A DNA stretch of 64,000 nt from Chloroflexota bacterium (GCA_902810745.1 CADDYW010000010.1:23418-87417); one strand, 5' to 3'; positions 38,151 to 47,275 are shown, numbered from the stretch's first letter. The notes: generated by a model not told the origin, from the letters alone. A program made the numbers and translations.

Positions 38151-39497
38151 CTACTCTGCCCGACCGCCCTCCGCGTAGAGCTTCCGGTCGGCGGGAACCG
38201 CGGCTCTCATCTGGCCGATACGATGATGCGTAGTCCGTTGCTCCTCCAGGGGATCCGGGTTTCCGGTCTGCGCGCACCGACGCTCCACCCACTCGTCGAG
38301 GCGCGCGGTCAGGTCCCGGACAGTCCGGGGCAGATCATCCGCGAGGTTCCGCTGCTCGGTTGGGTCGGCGGAGAGGTCGAAGAGCTGCACCGGTGGAAGA
38401 TTGTGAAAATCTGGTTCTAGCGCACGGATCAGCTTCCAGCGGGCGGTTCGCAGTCCACGTTTGCGCATCCAGGTACACTCGGTGAGAAAGATTAGATCCG
38501 TACCCGGTGCGCCCTCGATCAGCGGAATCGCACTCTGCCCGGTCATTCCAACGTCCCGCGGCACGTCCCCCGCGCCGATCAGGTCTAAAATCGTCGGCGC
38601 CACGTCGAAAAGCTGAACGAACCCGTCGACGACACGGCCGGCGGGCAGCCTTCCCGGGAGACGCAGAATCAGCGGGACGTGGATGTTCGTCTCGTACAGA
38701 CCGTGATGATCGAAGTAGCCTTCGTGCTCGTCCATCACCTCGCCGTGATCGGCGACGAGCACGACCAGCGTTTCCTCCTCGAGACCAAGCTCGGCGAGAC
38801 GGCCGAAGAGATGCTCCAGGGCCGTGTCGACGTAGGCAATCTCGGCGTCATACTGGGCAATCGGAAATCTGATGTCGGTCACCCCGCCCATCCACTGCTC
38901 GAAGTAGGCGCGAAAAGGCTCGAACGCGAACACTGGCTCCATGCTGCGGTTTGCCGGATCAAATGGGTTGCCAGGATAGAACATGCCGTCGAATGGCCGG
39001 GGTGGCAGGTATGGCGTGTGTGGGTCCCAGTAATGGACGAACAGGAACCAGGGGCGGGACTGGCCCGCGACCAGATCGAGCGCGGTGAGCGCCTGGGCGT
39101 TGACTGCCTCGGCCTTGCGCCAGGCAACACTCGGGTCGGTCGACCAGGGGAAGCGGTAAGGCAGAACCGCGTCGAACCCGCGCGTGAACCACCGCCCGAG
39201 ATTATCGACACTCGCGGTGAAATAGCCGTGCGCCTTGAGGTTCTCGGCCAGCATGGGAATGGATGGGTCTGGCTCGACCGTGCCTCCGTGAGTGACAACC
39301 TGGTGCCGGATGACGTCCACGCCAGTGTGCAGCGTCGTGAACGCGGGGTGGGTCGGGATGTGTGGGCTGAAGCAGTTGGCAAACCGCACGCCTTGCGACG
39401 CCAGACGATCGATGCGTGGACTGGTGAGGCGCGAATATCCGTAGCAGGAAAGATGATCGGCGCGCAGAGTATCGATCGCGATCAGGAGAACGTTCAC
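38151..39497 (-). CDS. sulfatase-like enzyme of the alkaline phosphatase superfamily
   Basis: 448 residues from GTG 39497. NVLLIAIDTLRADHLSCYGYS gives the metal-binding Asp. PWFLFVHYWDPHTPYLPP and VLVADHGEVMDEHEGYFDHHG provide the other metal ligands. At the nucleophile position, where sulfatases have Cys or Ser for formylglycine in C/S-x-P-S-R, the chain reads SPHIPTHPAFTTLHTG, so no canonical maturation site is present. It may be a phosphodiesterase or phosphatase-like hydrolase. The frame opens earlier, but the upstream 53 codons are not conserved-looking. Confidence 0.85.
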   Translation of the reverse strand: MNVLLIAIDTLRADHLSCYGYSRLTSPRIDRLASQGVRFANCFSPHIPTHPAFTTLHTGVDVIRHQVVTHGGTVEPDPSIPMLAENLKAHGYFTASVDNLGRWFTRGFDAVLPYRFPWSTDPSVAWRKAEAVNAQALTALDLVAGQSRPWFLFVHYWDPHTPYLPPRPFDGMFYPGNPFDPANRSMEPVFAFEPFRAYFEQWMGGVTDIRFPIAQYDAEIAYVDTALEHLFGRLAELGLEEETLVVLVADHGEVMDEHEGYFDHHGLYETNIHVPLILRLPGRLPAGRVVDGFVQLFDVAPTILDLIGAGDVPRDVGMTGQSAIPLIEGAPGTDLIFLTECTWMRKRGLRTARWKLIRALEPDFHNLPPVQLFDLSADPTEQRNLADDLPRTVRDLTARLDEWVERRCAQTGNPDPLEEQRTTHHRIGQMRAAVPADRKLYAEGGRAE

Positions 39498-39678
39498 GAG
39501 ACGCCTACCGAAAGACGAAAAATGTGAAGCGTGGAACGTAGCGGCGCTGGCGCGAGAAGCTACCGAGCAATGCCCACCGCTCAGTGCGCCGATCCAACCT
39601 CTCTCGGCGCGCCGGCCCTGCCGGCTGGGTGTTGCGCTTGACGGTTCTCGTCTCACGCCTCACGTTTCGCACCCTACC

Positions 39679-40938
39679 TCAGAACTTCAGCAGCCGCGCG
39701 AAGCGGTCTTCGCTGCGGTACGGTCCGATCACCGCCAGGCAGAGCTTGTCCGACACGAAGAGACGCTCCGCCAGCGAGCGCAGATCGGATGCCTGGACCT
39801 GGTCGACCCGCTCGATCACGTCGTCGACGGTGTAGATCTCGCCAAGCAGAAGCTCTTGAGCACCGAGCCATGACGCGATACTGCGCGTATCCTCGAGCCG
39901 CAAAAGCATCCGCCCCTTCCAGAACTCCTTGGCGCGCGCCAGCTCGTCTTCGGGAATCGGCTCGCAGAGACGAGCCATCTCGCCGAGCGTCGCCCGCAGA
40001 GCTTCGTCGATCCTTCCCGGCTCGACCCCGGCGTAGACAACCAGCGACCCGGCGTCGTTGTACTCGTTCGTATACGAATGAACGTCGTATGCCAGTCCAT
40101 ACTTTTCGCGAATCGCGAGAAATAGTCGTGAGCTCATTCCCTCGCCGAGAACGATGTTGAGCAGCTCAAGGGCATAGCGCTCGGGGTGATCGTACGGGAG
40201 GCTGGGCACAGCCAGGCAGAAATGTGCCTGCTCGGTACGCTTCGACTTCAGCAGGACTCTGGACACCGGACTCTGGCCAGCCGGCGGCCACTCGGGAGGT
40301 ACCGAGCCATCCCACCGGCCCAGGTGTCGTTCAACCTCGGCGCAGATATCCTCATGATGAATCGGACCGGCCATGCTGATGACAAGGTTAGACGGGACGT
40401 AATACGTCCTGAACCAGTCGAGCAGCTGATCCCGGCTCAGATTCAGAACGCTCTCGCGCGTTCCAGCGACGTCGCGGCCGAGCGGCTGGCTTCCCCACAT
40501 CGCCGCGTCGACGAGGACGTGGACCCAATCGCCCGGGCTGTCTGCCAGCATGCCGAGCTCCTCGGCGATGACCTTCCGCTCCTTCTCGACTTCCTCGGCT
40601 TTGAAGAGCGAGTGCTGGAGCAGATCGCTCAGCACCTCGATCGCGATCGTCCAGTGCCGATCCGCAACTTTGTCCCAGTAAACCGTGAGTTCCTTGCCCG
40701 CTTCGGCGTTGAAGTAGCCCCCGATACCTTCGATGGCTTCGGAGATATCCTTCGGCGTTGGTCGCTTTTCGGTTCCCTTGAACAGCATGTGCTCCAGAAA
40801 GTGTGAAGCTCCCTGGATGGAATCTGGTTCGTTTCGGGATCCAACACGGATGAAAAAGGTGGCGCTTACCGAGCGAGCGTGGGGAATGTAGCTGGTGATG
40901 ACACGCAGGCCATTAGCCAGCCTGCTCTTCTGATACAA
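39679..40938 (-). CDS. M16-family zinc metalloprotease (processing-peptidase type)
   Basis: 419 residues. The inverted zinc motif HFLEH (residues about 47-51), with the third ligand Glu about 75 residues later in KERKVIAEELGM, defines M16. The second half is the usual inactive repeat with the arginine/tyrosine pair region RLFLAIREKYGLAYDVHSY. It probably degrades or processes small peptides. TTG 40938 is the best start: GGAGGG lies six bases upstream and the first residues YQKSRLANGLRVI open the family domain. The ribosome binding site is inside a hairpin. Confidence 0.92.
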   Translation of the reverse strand: MYQKSRLANGLRVITSYIPHARSVSATFFIRVGSRNEPDSIQGASHFLEHMLFKGTEKRPTPKDISEAIEGIGGYFNAEAGKELTVYWDKVADRHWTIAIEVLSDLLQHSLFKAEEVEKERKVIAEELGMLADSPGDWVHVLVDAAMWGSQPLGRDVAGTRESVLNLSRDQLLDWFRTYYVPSNLVISMAGPIHHEDICAEVERHLGRWDGSVPPEWPPAGQSPVSRVLLKSKRTEQAHFCLAVPSLPYDHPERYALELLNIVLGEGMSSRLFLAIREKYGLAYDVHSYTNEYNDAGSLVVYAGVEPGRIDEALRATLGEMARLCEPIPEDELARAKEFWKGRMLLRLEDTRSIASWLGAQELLLGEIYTVDDVIERVDQVQASDLRSLAERLFVSDKLCLAVIGPYRSEDRFARLLKF

Positions 40939-40957
40939 AAAAAGCCCTCCTGCGGGC
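40937..40957 (-). promoter_or_regulatory. hairpin with T-run overlapping the ribosome binding site of the M16 protease gene
   Basis: On the minus strand GCCC-GCAGGA-GGGC is followed directly by seven T residues and the TTG start. The GGAGGG ribosome binding site is within the hairpin. It looks like a short intrinsic terminator or a translation-blocking structure. The stem is only four base pairs, so this is tentative. Confidence 0.35.
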
Positions 40958-41102
40958 GGCGCCCTGAGATAACGATGATGATGGCTGTACCCTCGCTGAT
41001 CGCACGAGGATGATAGCACGTGCGTTTGAGGAGTGTCCAGGAAAGGCGCCGACCTTCGCTATAATAGTGTCCACGAGCTTGCTCTTCAGGAGGCCCCAAA
41101 CG

Positions 41103-42173
41103 GTGACTGATTCTAAGTCCGTCGTGCCCGCACATGCGGATCTGATCGTCCTCGCGACGCACCCGTACGTTGCTGAGACCCCGCTCGCCCGCCAGTCAGA
41201 GCCGCTGACGCCCAACGCCCGATTTTTCATTCGCAACCACTTCACCGTACCAGCGCTCGACGCGAGCACCTGGAAGCTCTCGCTTGGCGGCAGTGTCAGG
41301 CTGCCTCGTACGGTAACTCTCGCGGAGCTTCGACAGCTCCCTCGGCGGACGCTCAGCGCGACGGTCGAGTGCGCCGGCAACGCGCGCTCCTTTCTGCCTC
41401 CTCCCACCGAGGGCAATCAGTTCGGGTACGGTGCCGTCAGCGCGGCCTCCTGGACTGGCGTCTCGCTTCGCGACGTTCTCGGTCCGGATCCATTTTCCGC
41501 GTCGACCCGCGAAGTGCTGTTCGTTGGCGCCGATCGCGGGTTCGAGAAAAATGTCGGGACCGAGATCGCCTTCGAGCGCAGCCTGCCCGTCGAAGTCGCC
41601 CTCGATCCCGACACGATGCTTGTCTATGAGATGAACGGCGAGCCGTTACCAGCCGAGCACGGTTTCCCGGTTCGGCTGCTGGTCCCGGGCTGGTATGGCG
41701 TGGCCTCGGTCAAGTGGCTGGTCGAGATTCGCGGCCTCGAGCATCCCTTCGACGGCTACTTCCAGAAGCAGCGGTACATTCTGCCCAACGATGGCGCCGA
41801 ACCCACTCCGCTCGGCGAGCGGCGCGTTCGGGCAGTGATCACCTCGCCGGTCGACGGAGCAGTTGTGCAGCCTGGACGTATCGAGGTCCGTGGCCTCGCC
41901 TGGTCTGGCAATCAGCCCGTTGCAAAGGTGGAGCTCAGCGCCGACGGCGGCCAGACCTGGCGAGAGGTCAATCTCGAGCCCGCGAGCTCGCCGTACGTCT
42001 GGCAGTGGTGGCAGGCAACCTGGCACGTCGACCGGGCCGGGACCTACGTGCTCAAGGCACGAGCCACCGACGTGAAAGGGCGCCGCCAGCCCGAGGCGGC
42101 GGAGTGGAACCTGCTTGGCTACGCCAATAACGGGATCCAGAGCGTCTCGATAGACGTACGGAAAGCTCTCTGA
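41103..42173 (+). CDS. sulfite-oxidase-like molybdopterin oxidoreductase
   Basis: 356 residues with a molybdopterin domain: NHFTVPALDASTWKLSLGG, the molybdenum-ligating Cys in TVECAGNARSF, the pterin-binding WTGVSLRDVLGP and FPVRLLVPGWYGVASVKWL. A C-terminal Mo-co oxidoreductase dimerisation domain from about residue 240 contains SADGGQTW. No heme domain and no signal peptide are visible, so the electron acceptor and location are open. GTG 41103 follows AGGAGG (41085-41090), and TATAAT (41060-41065) is a likely -10. It is followed after five bases by the tRNA-editing gene. Confidence 0.9.
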   Translation: MTDSKSVVPAHADLIVLATHPYVAETPLARQSEPLTPNARFFIRNHFTVPALDASTWKLSLGGSVRLPRTVTLAELRQLPRRTLSATVECAGNARSFLPPPTEGNQFGYGAVSAASWTGVSLRDVLGPDPFSASTREVLFVGADRGFEKNVGTEIAFERSLPVEVALDPDTMLVYEMNGEPLPAEHGFPVRLLVPGWYGVASVKWLVEIRGLEHPFDGYFQKQRYILPNDGAEPTPLGERRVRAVITSPVDGAVVQPGRIEVRGLAWSGNQPVAKVELSADGGQTWREVNLEPASSPYVWQWWQATWHVDRAGTYVLKARATDVKGRRQPEAAEWNLLGYANNGIQSVSIDVRKAL

Positions 42174-42178
42174 ACCCG

Positions 42179-43387
42179 ATGACCGAACGGCTCTACTATC
42201 GAGACTGTCAGCTTCTCGACTTCACCGCCCGCGTCGTCAGCATCGCCGACGCCGACGGCAGGCCAGCAGTCATCCTCGATCGCACGGCGTTCTACCCCAC
42301 GTCGGGTGGGCAGCCATTCGACACCGGCGTGCTGAGTGGCACGCCGGTCGTCGACGTGGTCGACGCTCCCGCTGGGATCCTGCACGTGCTGGACGGTCCG
42401 GTGCCACCGGTCGGGTCAACTGTCGCCGGACGCGTCGACGCAGAGCGACGCCGCGATCACACCCAGCAGCACACCGGTCAGCACATTCTGTCGCAGGCCT
42501 TCGAGCGCGTCCGCTCGCTGCACACGGTCTCCTTCCACCTTGGGGCCGACTCGTGCACCATCGATCTGGACGGTGCGACCCTTGACGACGCGACGGCCCG
42601 TGAAGCCGAATCGCTCGCGAATCAGGTCGTCCTCGAGGACCGGCCGGTCCTGATCCATTTCGTCAGCGCCGACGAGGTCGGACAGTTCCAGCTTCGCAAG
42701 GCTACCCGGCGCACGGGCGAGGTCCGCATTGTCGAGATCGAAGACTTCGATCATTCGGCGTGCGGCGGAACGCACGTTCAGCGTACAGGCCAGGTCGGGC
42801 CGATCAAGATCCGTCGCTGGGAGCGACGAGGCAGCCAGGTACGGGTAGAGTTCCTCTGCGGCTGGCGTGCCTTGCGAGATTACTCCGCTCGCCTCGACGC
42901 GACGCGTGTCCTCGCCGAGCGGCTCCGCGTCCGCGACTCGGACATTCTGCCGGCCGTTACCCGCGCGCTGGACGAGCTCGAGCGCATCCGTGACGACGTC
43001 TCCCGGCTCCGCGAGCAACTTCTGGATTGCGAAGCCGACGACCTCGTCCGAGCGGCGCTACGCTTGCGCGGGGTACCGACAGTGAACCTGGTCGCCCGGG
43101 TCTACGAGAACCGCTCGCCCGATGAGCTGAAACATCTCGCGCTCGCGGTGGTCAAGAAGGCGCCGACCGTCGTCCTGCTGGGCTCGTCTGGCGACCGTTG
43201 TCATCTCGTCTTCGCCCAGCAGACCGGCCTTCCCTTCGACATGAGCGCACTGCTCCGCGACGCCGTCGCCCGGATCGGCGGCCGTGGTGGCGGCAGCCGT
43301 GACCTCGCCCAGGGCGGCGGCCCCGCGGGCGCTCCCATCGCGCTCGCCATCGATCAGGCGCGGCGATTGTTGACCTCCGAGTCCTGA
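42179..43387 (+). CDS. alanyl-tRNA editing protein (AlaX-like) with DHHA1 domain
   Basis: 402 residues. The N-terminal domain resembles AlaRS editing: LDRTAFYPTSGGQPFDTG, zinc ligands in QQHTGQHILSQAF (HxxxH) and in HSACGGTHVQRTGQ (Cys and His). The C-terminal part, from about 280, is a DHHA1 domain ending with GRGGGSRDLAQGGG, the motif of the AlaRS C-terminus. It should clear Ser- or Gly-tRNA(Ala). The predicted coiled coil between them (about 235-280) may serve dimerisation. The ATG is six bases after the previous stop, so the pair is probably one transcript. Confidence 0.93.
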   Translation: MTERLYYRDCQLLDFTARVVSIADADGRPAVILDRTAFYPTSGGQPFDTGVLSGTPVVDVVDAPAGILHVLDGPVPPVGSTVAGRVDAERRRDHTQQHTGQHILSQAFERVRSLHTVSFHLGADSCTIDLDGATLDDATAREAESLANQVVLEDRPVLIHFVSADEVGQFQLRKATRRTGEVRIVEIEDFDHSACGGTHVQRTGQVGPIKIRRWERRGSQVRVEFLCGWRALRDYSARLDATRVLAERLRVRDSDILPAVTRALDELERIRDDVSRLREQLLDCEADDLVRAALRLRGVPTVNLVARVYENRSPDELKHLALAVVKKAPTVVLLGSSGDRCHLVFAQQTGLPFDMSALLRDAVARIGGRGGGSRDLAQGGGPAGAPIALAIDQARRLLTSES

Positions 43388-43596
43388 GCACCAAGCGCCG
43401 AATTCCGTCTTACGTTTCACGTTTCACGCACTTCGAATCGCTCGGTATTCCTCATCACTTGCGCTTGTGCACCCGGCACAAACACGGTCCGGACAGATTG
43501 TGGCAGCACGCCCGAAGCGCAAGGGCTGCGAAGAGCGTATTGTTCTACGTAGCAAGCATCGATTCCCGGAAGCTAAGTCAGACCGATGGTGATGGC

Positions 43597-44817
43597 ATGG
43601 ACTCGGGTGACACATCCTGGCTTCTCGTCTCCAGTGCGCTGGTCATGCTGATGACCCCCGCGCTCGGCTTCTTCTATGGTGGTCTGGTTCGCAAGAAGAA
43701 CGTGCTCGCGACCATCATGCACAGCTTCTTCATCCTCTGCCTGATCAGCGTGCAGTGGGTCCTCTGGGGATACAGCCTGGCATTCGGGCCGGACCACTGG
43801 GGCATCATCGGCGGCCTCGACTGGCTCGGACTGCGCGGCGTTGGGATGACGCCGAACAAGGACTACGCCGCGACGGTTCCCCACGAAGCGTTCATGCTGT
43901 TCCAGATGATGTTCGCGGTCATCACTCCCGCGTTGATCAGCGGTGCCTTTGCCGAGCGCAAGCGATTCAAGTCGTTCGTTTTCTTCAGCCTGCTCTGGGC
44001 AACCTTCGTCTATGATCCGATCGCGCACTGGGTCTGGGCGGCGGGCGGTTGGCTGCACAGCCTCGGCGCGCTCGACTTTGCCGGTGGAACCGTGGTCCAC
44101 GTCAGCTCCGGGGTCGCGGCCCTCGTCGCCGCCAAGGTCCTGGGCGAGCGTATTGGCTTGCGCGAGGAAGCGATCGAGCCGCACGATGCGACGATGACGA
44201 TTCTGGGAGCAGCGCTGCTCTGGTTTGGCTGGTTCGGATTCAACGCTGGAAGCGCGATCACGGCCGGCACGCTCGCGGTCTCGGCATTCGTCGCGACCAA
44301 TACCGCGGCGGCAATGGGAGCACTGACCTGGATGACGATGAGCTGGTGGCACAAAGGCCAGCCGAGTGTTCTGGGTGCGGCTGCTGGCGCGGTTGCAGGT
44401 CTGGTGGCGATCACCCCCGCGTCGGGTTTCGTAACGGTTCCGGCGTCGATCCTGATCGGGTTGCTGGCCGGACTCGCCTGCTACTGCGCGGTTCAGCTCA
44501 AGCCCCGCATCCGTGTCGACGATGCCCTCGACGTCTTTGGTGTGCACGGCGTCGGGGGAACGCTGGGGGCAATTCTCACCGGACTGTTTGCCACGGTCGC
44601 GGTCAACCCGGCTGGCGCGAACGGTCTTCTCTACGGAAATCCGGGCCAGATGCTCGTTCAGGTCGTGGCGGTCGCCGCGACCTGGGCGTACTCGGCGGGC
44701 GCGACGTTCGTCATTCTGAAAGTCCTGGACCGGGTGTTTGGTCTGCGTGTTCCCGAGGAAGAGGAACTGGCTGGCCTCGACGCGACCCAGCACGGCGAGC
44801 TGGCCTATCAGCTGTAA
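43597..44817 (+). CDS. amt: ammonium transporter Amt
   Basis: 406 residues with 11 predicted membrane helices. Conserved pieces are GFFYGGLVRKKN, DFAGGTVVHVSSGVAALVAA with the first pore His, FNAGSAI, and DDALDVFGVHGVGGTLGAI with the second His of the twin-His pore. It conducts ammonium or ammonia. The regulatory PII gene (glnK) is not next to it. A TTGTGC/GCACAA inverted repeat (43465-43481) lies in the upstream region, and 'acgtttcacgtttcacg' at 43414-43430 is simple repeat-like spacer. ATG 43597 is used because the family sequence starts there. Confidence 0.96.
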   Translation: MDSGDTSWLLVSSALVMLMTPALGFFYGGLVRKKNVLATIMHSFFILCLISVQWVLWGYSLAFGPDHWGIIGGLDWLGLRGVGMTPNKDYAATVPHEAFMLFQMMFAVITPALISGAFAERKRFKSFVFFSLLWATFVYDPIAHWVWAAGGWLHSLGALDFAGGTVVHVSSGVAALVAAKVLGERIGLREEAIEPHDATMTILGAALLWFGWFGFNAGSAITAGTLAVSAFVATNTAAAMGALTWMTMSWWHKGQPSVLGAAAGAVAGLVAITPASGFVTVPASILIGLLAGLACYCAVQLKPRIRVDDALDVFGVHGVGGTLGAILTGLFATVAVNPAGANGLLYGNPGQMLVQVVAVAATWAYSAGATFVILKVLDRVFGLRVPEEEELAGLDATQHGELAYQL

Positions 44818-44838
44818 ATCCACTGCGAGGAGCTGAGC

Positions 44839-44919
44839 ATGCTTACCTTTGCGCTGATTGCGTTTCTCCTGTTGATCGTGATCTGGGCTGCGCTTCCGAG
44901 CAGTTCGCCCGCGAAGTGA
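44839..44919 (+). CDS. 26-residue single-helix membrane peptide
   Basis: A complete small reading frame, MLTFALIAFLLLIVIWAALP then SSSPAK. The first 20 residues form one hydrophobic helix. GAGGAG lies eight bases upstream of the ATG, and the frame begins 21 bases after the amt stop. The layout, a tiny hydrophobic peptide right behind a transporter gene, recalls KdpF-like accessory peptides, but no homology is claimed. Confidence 0.55.
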   Translation: MLTFALIAFLLLIVIWAALPSSSPAK

Positions 44920-45145
44920 TCGTGGCGCGGGAGAGGTCATTCGTCGAGGGCTTCTCCGATTCACGGCCGGCACGTCGGTCCGAGGGGCGCGGTAGCCGAC
45001 ATCATAGCGCCACCCCTCACGAGACAGGTCTCGGTCTCGAGGCCAGCTCGGAGCCGGTTCTTCCGAGGAGAGAGCCGGCGATGATTGAGACGGAGCCACG
45101 AGAGATTCATCGAAACAGAGCTGCTCCCTGACGAGTCATCATCCT

Positions 45146-45188
45146 TGCAGCCAGCCGACGTCCCGCACCGGCTGGCTGCACGCTTTTT
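45146..45188 (+). terminator. intrinsic terminator downstream of amt
   Basis: A perfect 12-bp stem (45146-45157 with 45169-45180) with an 11-base loop is followed by CGCTTTTTGG. It is the strongest intrinsic terminator in the window and closes the amt transcript. The 44920-45333 gap holds no other gene. Confidence 0.85.
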
Positions 45189-45200
45189 GGGCCGGTCTAG

Positions 45201-45229
45201 TTGCAGGGCTTCCCCGGGCGTGCCATAAT
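45201..45229 (+). promoter_or_regulatory. promoter of the larE gene
   Basis: TTGCAG (45201-45206) and CATAAT (45224-45229) with a 17-base spacer, placed just after the amt terminator and about 100 bases before the larE start. Confidence 0.6.
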
Positions 45230-45333
45230 GTCTGCGTGACACCGACGTTCGGCCATTCTCACGGATCTCCTCTGATCCCGGTACAGCTCGAACGTTCTCG
45301 GTAATTCGCGTGCATTGCACGGGGGCACTTTCG

Positions 45334-46191
45334 ATGGCCGACGTGACCGAGTCTCGAGCGAAAATCGACAAGCTCGAGACCATCCTCCGCGAGATGGGCA
45401 GCGTGCTCATCGCCTATTCCGGCGGAACCGATAGCGCTTTTCTCCTCGCCGTTGCCACCGAAACGCTCGGGCGCGACCGCGTACTGGCCGTCACCGGCGT
45501 ATCGGAGAGCCTGGCTCCGTATGAACGCAACGAGGCCGCCGAGGTAGCCAAACAGATTGGCGCGTCGCACCTCGAGGTGAGGACGCACGAGATCGAGAAC
45601 GAGAACTACGCGAGCAATCCGATCAATCGCTGCTACTTCTGCAAGTCAGAGCTGTTCACTCACCTTGCGACGATCGCGCGGGAGCGAGGACTTGCCTGGG
45701 TTGCCGACGGATCGAACGCCGACGACCGTGGCGACCATCGACCGGGGATGCAGGCCGGCCACGAACGTGGTGTGCGCAGCCCACTTCAGGAGGCCGGGCT
45801 GACCAAGGCGGAGATCCGCTTCTTCGCGAAGGAGCGTGGACTGCCAATCTGGGACAAGCCGGCCGCTCCCTGTCTCTCATCACGCATTCCCTACGGACAG
45901 CGCGTCACCGTCGAGAAGCTCCAGCAGATTGGCCAGGCCGAGCTCTACCTGCGCCAGCTTGGCTTCCGCAACGTGCGCGTGCGACATCACGACGCGATCG
46001 CCCGGATTGAAGTTCCGCGCGCCGACATGCCGCGACTCCTGGAGGACAGCGTCGTCGACGATCTTGTGCGGCGTTTCAAAGAGCTTGGCTTCCAGTTCGT
46101 GACCCTCGATCTGCAGGGCTTTCGCTCTGGCAGCCTCAACGAAGCGCTCGCTGGCCGGACGGCAATTCCTCTGTCGGTCGTCGCGCGCTAA
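45334..46191 (+). CDS. larE: LarE-type ATP-dependent sulfur transferase
   Basis: 285 residues of the PP-loop pyrophosphatase family: the ATP loop is AYSGGTDSAFLLA (about 28-40), followed by NRCYFCKSELF and PAAPCLSSRIPYG. The Cys of the latter matches the sacrificial cysteine of Lactobacillus LarE. The enzyme adds sulfur to make the nickel-pincer cofactor of lactate racemase. larB, larC and larA are not in the window, so the cofactor pathway is not shown to be complete. An in-frame GTG at 45310 is the alternative start. Confidence 0.9.
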   Translation: MADVTESRAKIDKLETILREMGSVLIAYSGGTDSAFLLAVATETLGRDRVLAVTGVSESLAPYERNEAAEVAKQIGASHLEVRTHEIENENYASNPINRCYFCKSELFTHLATIARERGLAWVADGSNADDRGDHRPGMQAGHERGVRSPLQEAGLTKAEIRFFAKERGLPIWDKPAAPCLSSRIPYGQRVTVEKLQQIGQAELYLRQLGFRNVRVRHHDAIARIEVPRADMPRLLEDSVVDDLVRRFKELGFQFVTLDLQGFRSGSLNEALAGRTAIPLSVVAR

Positions 46192-46349
46192 CCCGGCGCA
46201 GCAGTCGAAGCGCGGTGTACCTGCACTCGAGATCTCTTCCTCGCGCGGCGCATTGAGCCCGCACTGCAGGTCCCGAGCGGGATGTGTCCGCGCGGCGTCG
46301 CGCAGCCGCTAGGAAACATGTCTCTCACGATGCTAGGATATCTATCGTG

Positions 46350-46377
46350 TTGACAGAACGGCCATCCCGGCTAGAAT
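46350..46377 (+). promoter_or_regulatory. promoter of the methyltransferase gene
   Basis: TTGACA (46350-46355) and TAGAAT (46372-46377) with a 16-base spacer, about 35 bases before the GTG start at 46414. Confidence 0.75.
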
Positions 46378-46413
46378 AACTGGTGACTCGTCTGGTTCTG
46401 CGAGGGTAGCTTG

Positions 46414-47124
46414 GTGACACCATCGAGCCTCGGGTTCATCGTCGATCGGCGCGGGCACACGGTTCGGGTGGCGGCAAGCACGATCGGCCGGTTAGCGGTT
46501 GGGACGCTCGTCGTGCTCTTTATCTTTCAGATCATTGTGCGGGTCCTCTATCGGCTGATCCCCACGCGGTTCTTGTCTCGACTGGCCCTGGCGCTGGATG
46601 CGCCGATTCGGCAGCAGTTTCTCAGCCCGACTGTTGTCGCGCGCCGGGTTGGATTACGCTCCGGCATGCGGGTGCTGCACCTCGGGCCGGGTGACGGTGC
46701 ACTGACCGAGGCACTCACCCAGACCGTGGGATCCGGTGGACGAGTGGAGGCAGTCGCCCTCGACCCCGACGGTCTCCAGCGCGCCCGAAGTCATCTCGCG
46801 GCAGCGGGTATCGAGAACGCCAGCGTCATTCCGGGCAATGGACACCGGCTCCCCTTCGCCGATCAGAGCTTCGACGCGGCGTGCCTGGTCTCGTCTCTCG
46901 GTCGCGTGTCAGACGTTCGGGAAATTCTGGCAGACGTCTGGCGCGTTCTGCGACCGGCCGCGCGACTTTCGATCAGCGAGGTCATTAGCGATCCTGCCTA
47001 TGCGCTTCGGAAGACGGTGGAACTGCGCGGTGAACAGGCAGGATTCGAGCGCCTGGAGTCGTTTGGCGATACAATCGCCTACACAATTAACTTTCGGAAG
47101 CCCATGGCGGCGCAGCCCGGCTAA
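46414..47124 (+). CDS. membrane-anchored class I SAM methyltransferase
   Basis: 236 residues from GTG 46414, which has GAGGG seven bases upstream. An N-terminal hydrophobic helix, RLAVGTLVVLFIFQIIVRVLY (about 20-40), precedes the methyltransferase domain. SAM motif I is VLHLGPGDGALTEAL, the acidic loop is VEAVALDPDGLQRAR, and the later part resembles UbiE/MenG-like enzymes (LADVWRVLRPAARLSISEV). The substrate is likely lipophilic, given the anchor, but is unknown. Confidence 0.85.
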   Translation: MTPSSLGFIVDRRGHTVRVAASTIGRLAVGTLVVLFIFQIIVRVLYRLIPTRFLSRLALALDAPIRQQFLSPTVVARRVGLRSGMRVLHLGPGDGALTEALTQTVGSGGRVEAVALDPDGLQRARSHLAAAGIENASVIPGNGHRLPFADQSFDAACLVSSLGRVSDVREILADVWRVLRPAARLSISEVISDPAYALRKTVELRGEQAGFERLESFGDTIAYTINFRKPMAAQPG

Positions 47125-47275
47125 CCGCCGGCTGTACCATTGAAGAAGCGATTGATTGGGTCATCCTCCCCGGCCGCGCGAGGCCGAGGCGGGCAACGCC
47201 TGAGGACCGTCCCCGGCGGCGCTCGTCCGTGTTTCCAGGCCAGAGTTAGCCCAGCAACAAGGGGACGTTCCACCC

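Noticed and set aside
39640..39680. Tandem 'tcacgcctcacgtttcgc' text as a CRISPR or repeat array (also 43414-43436)
   Set aside because: Only two or three very short imperfect units, no spacers; simple intergenic repeat at most.
44920..45145. Short open frames between the micropeptide and the terminator
   Set aside because: No ribosome binding site, no coding pattern, no recognisable residues.
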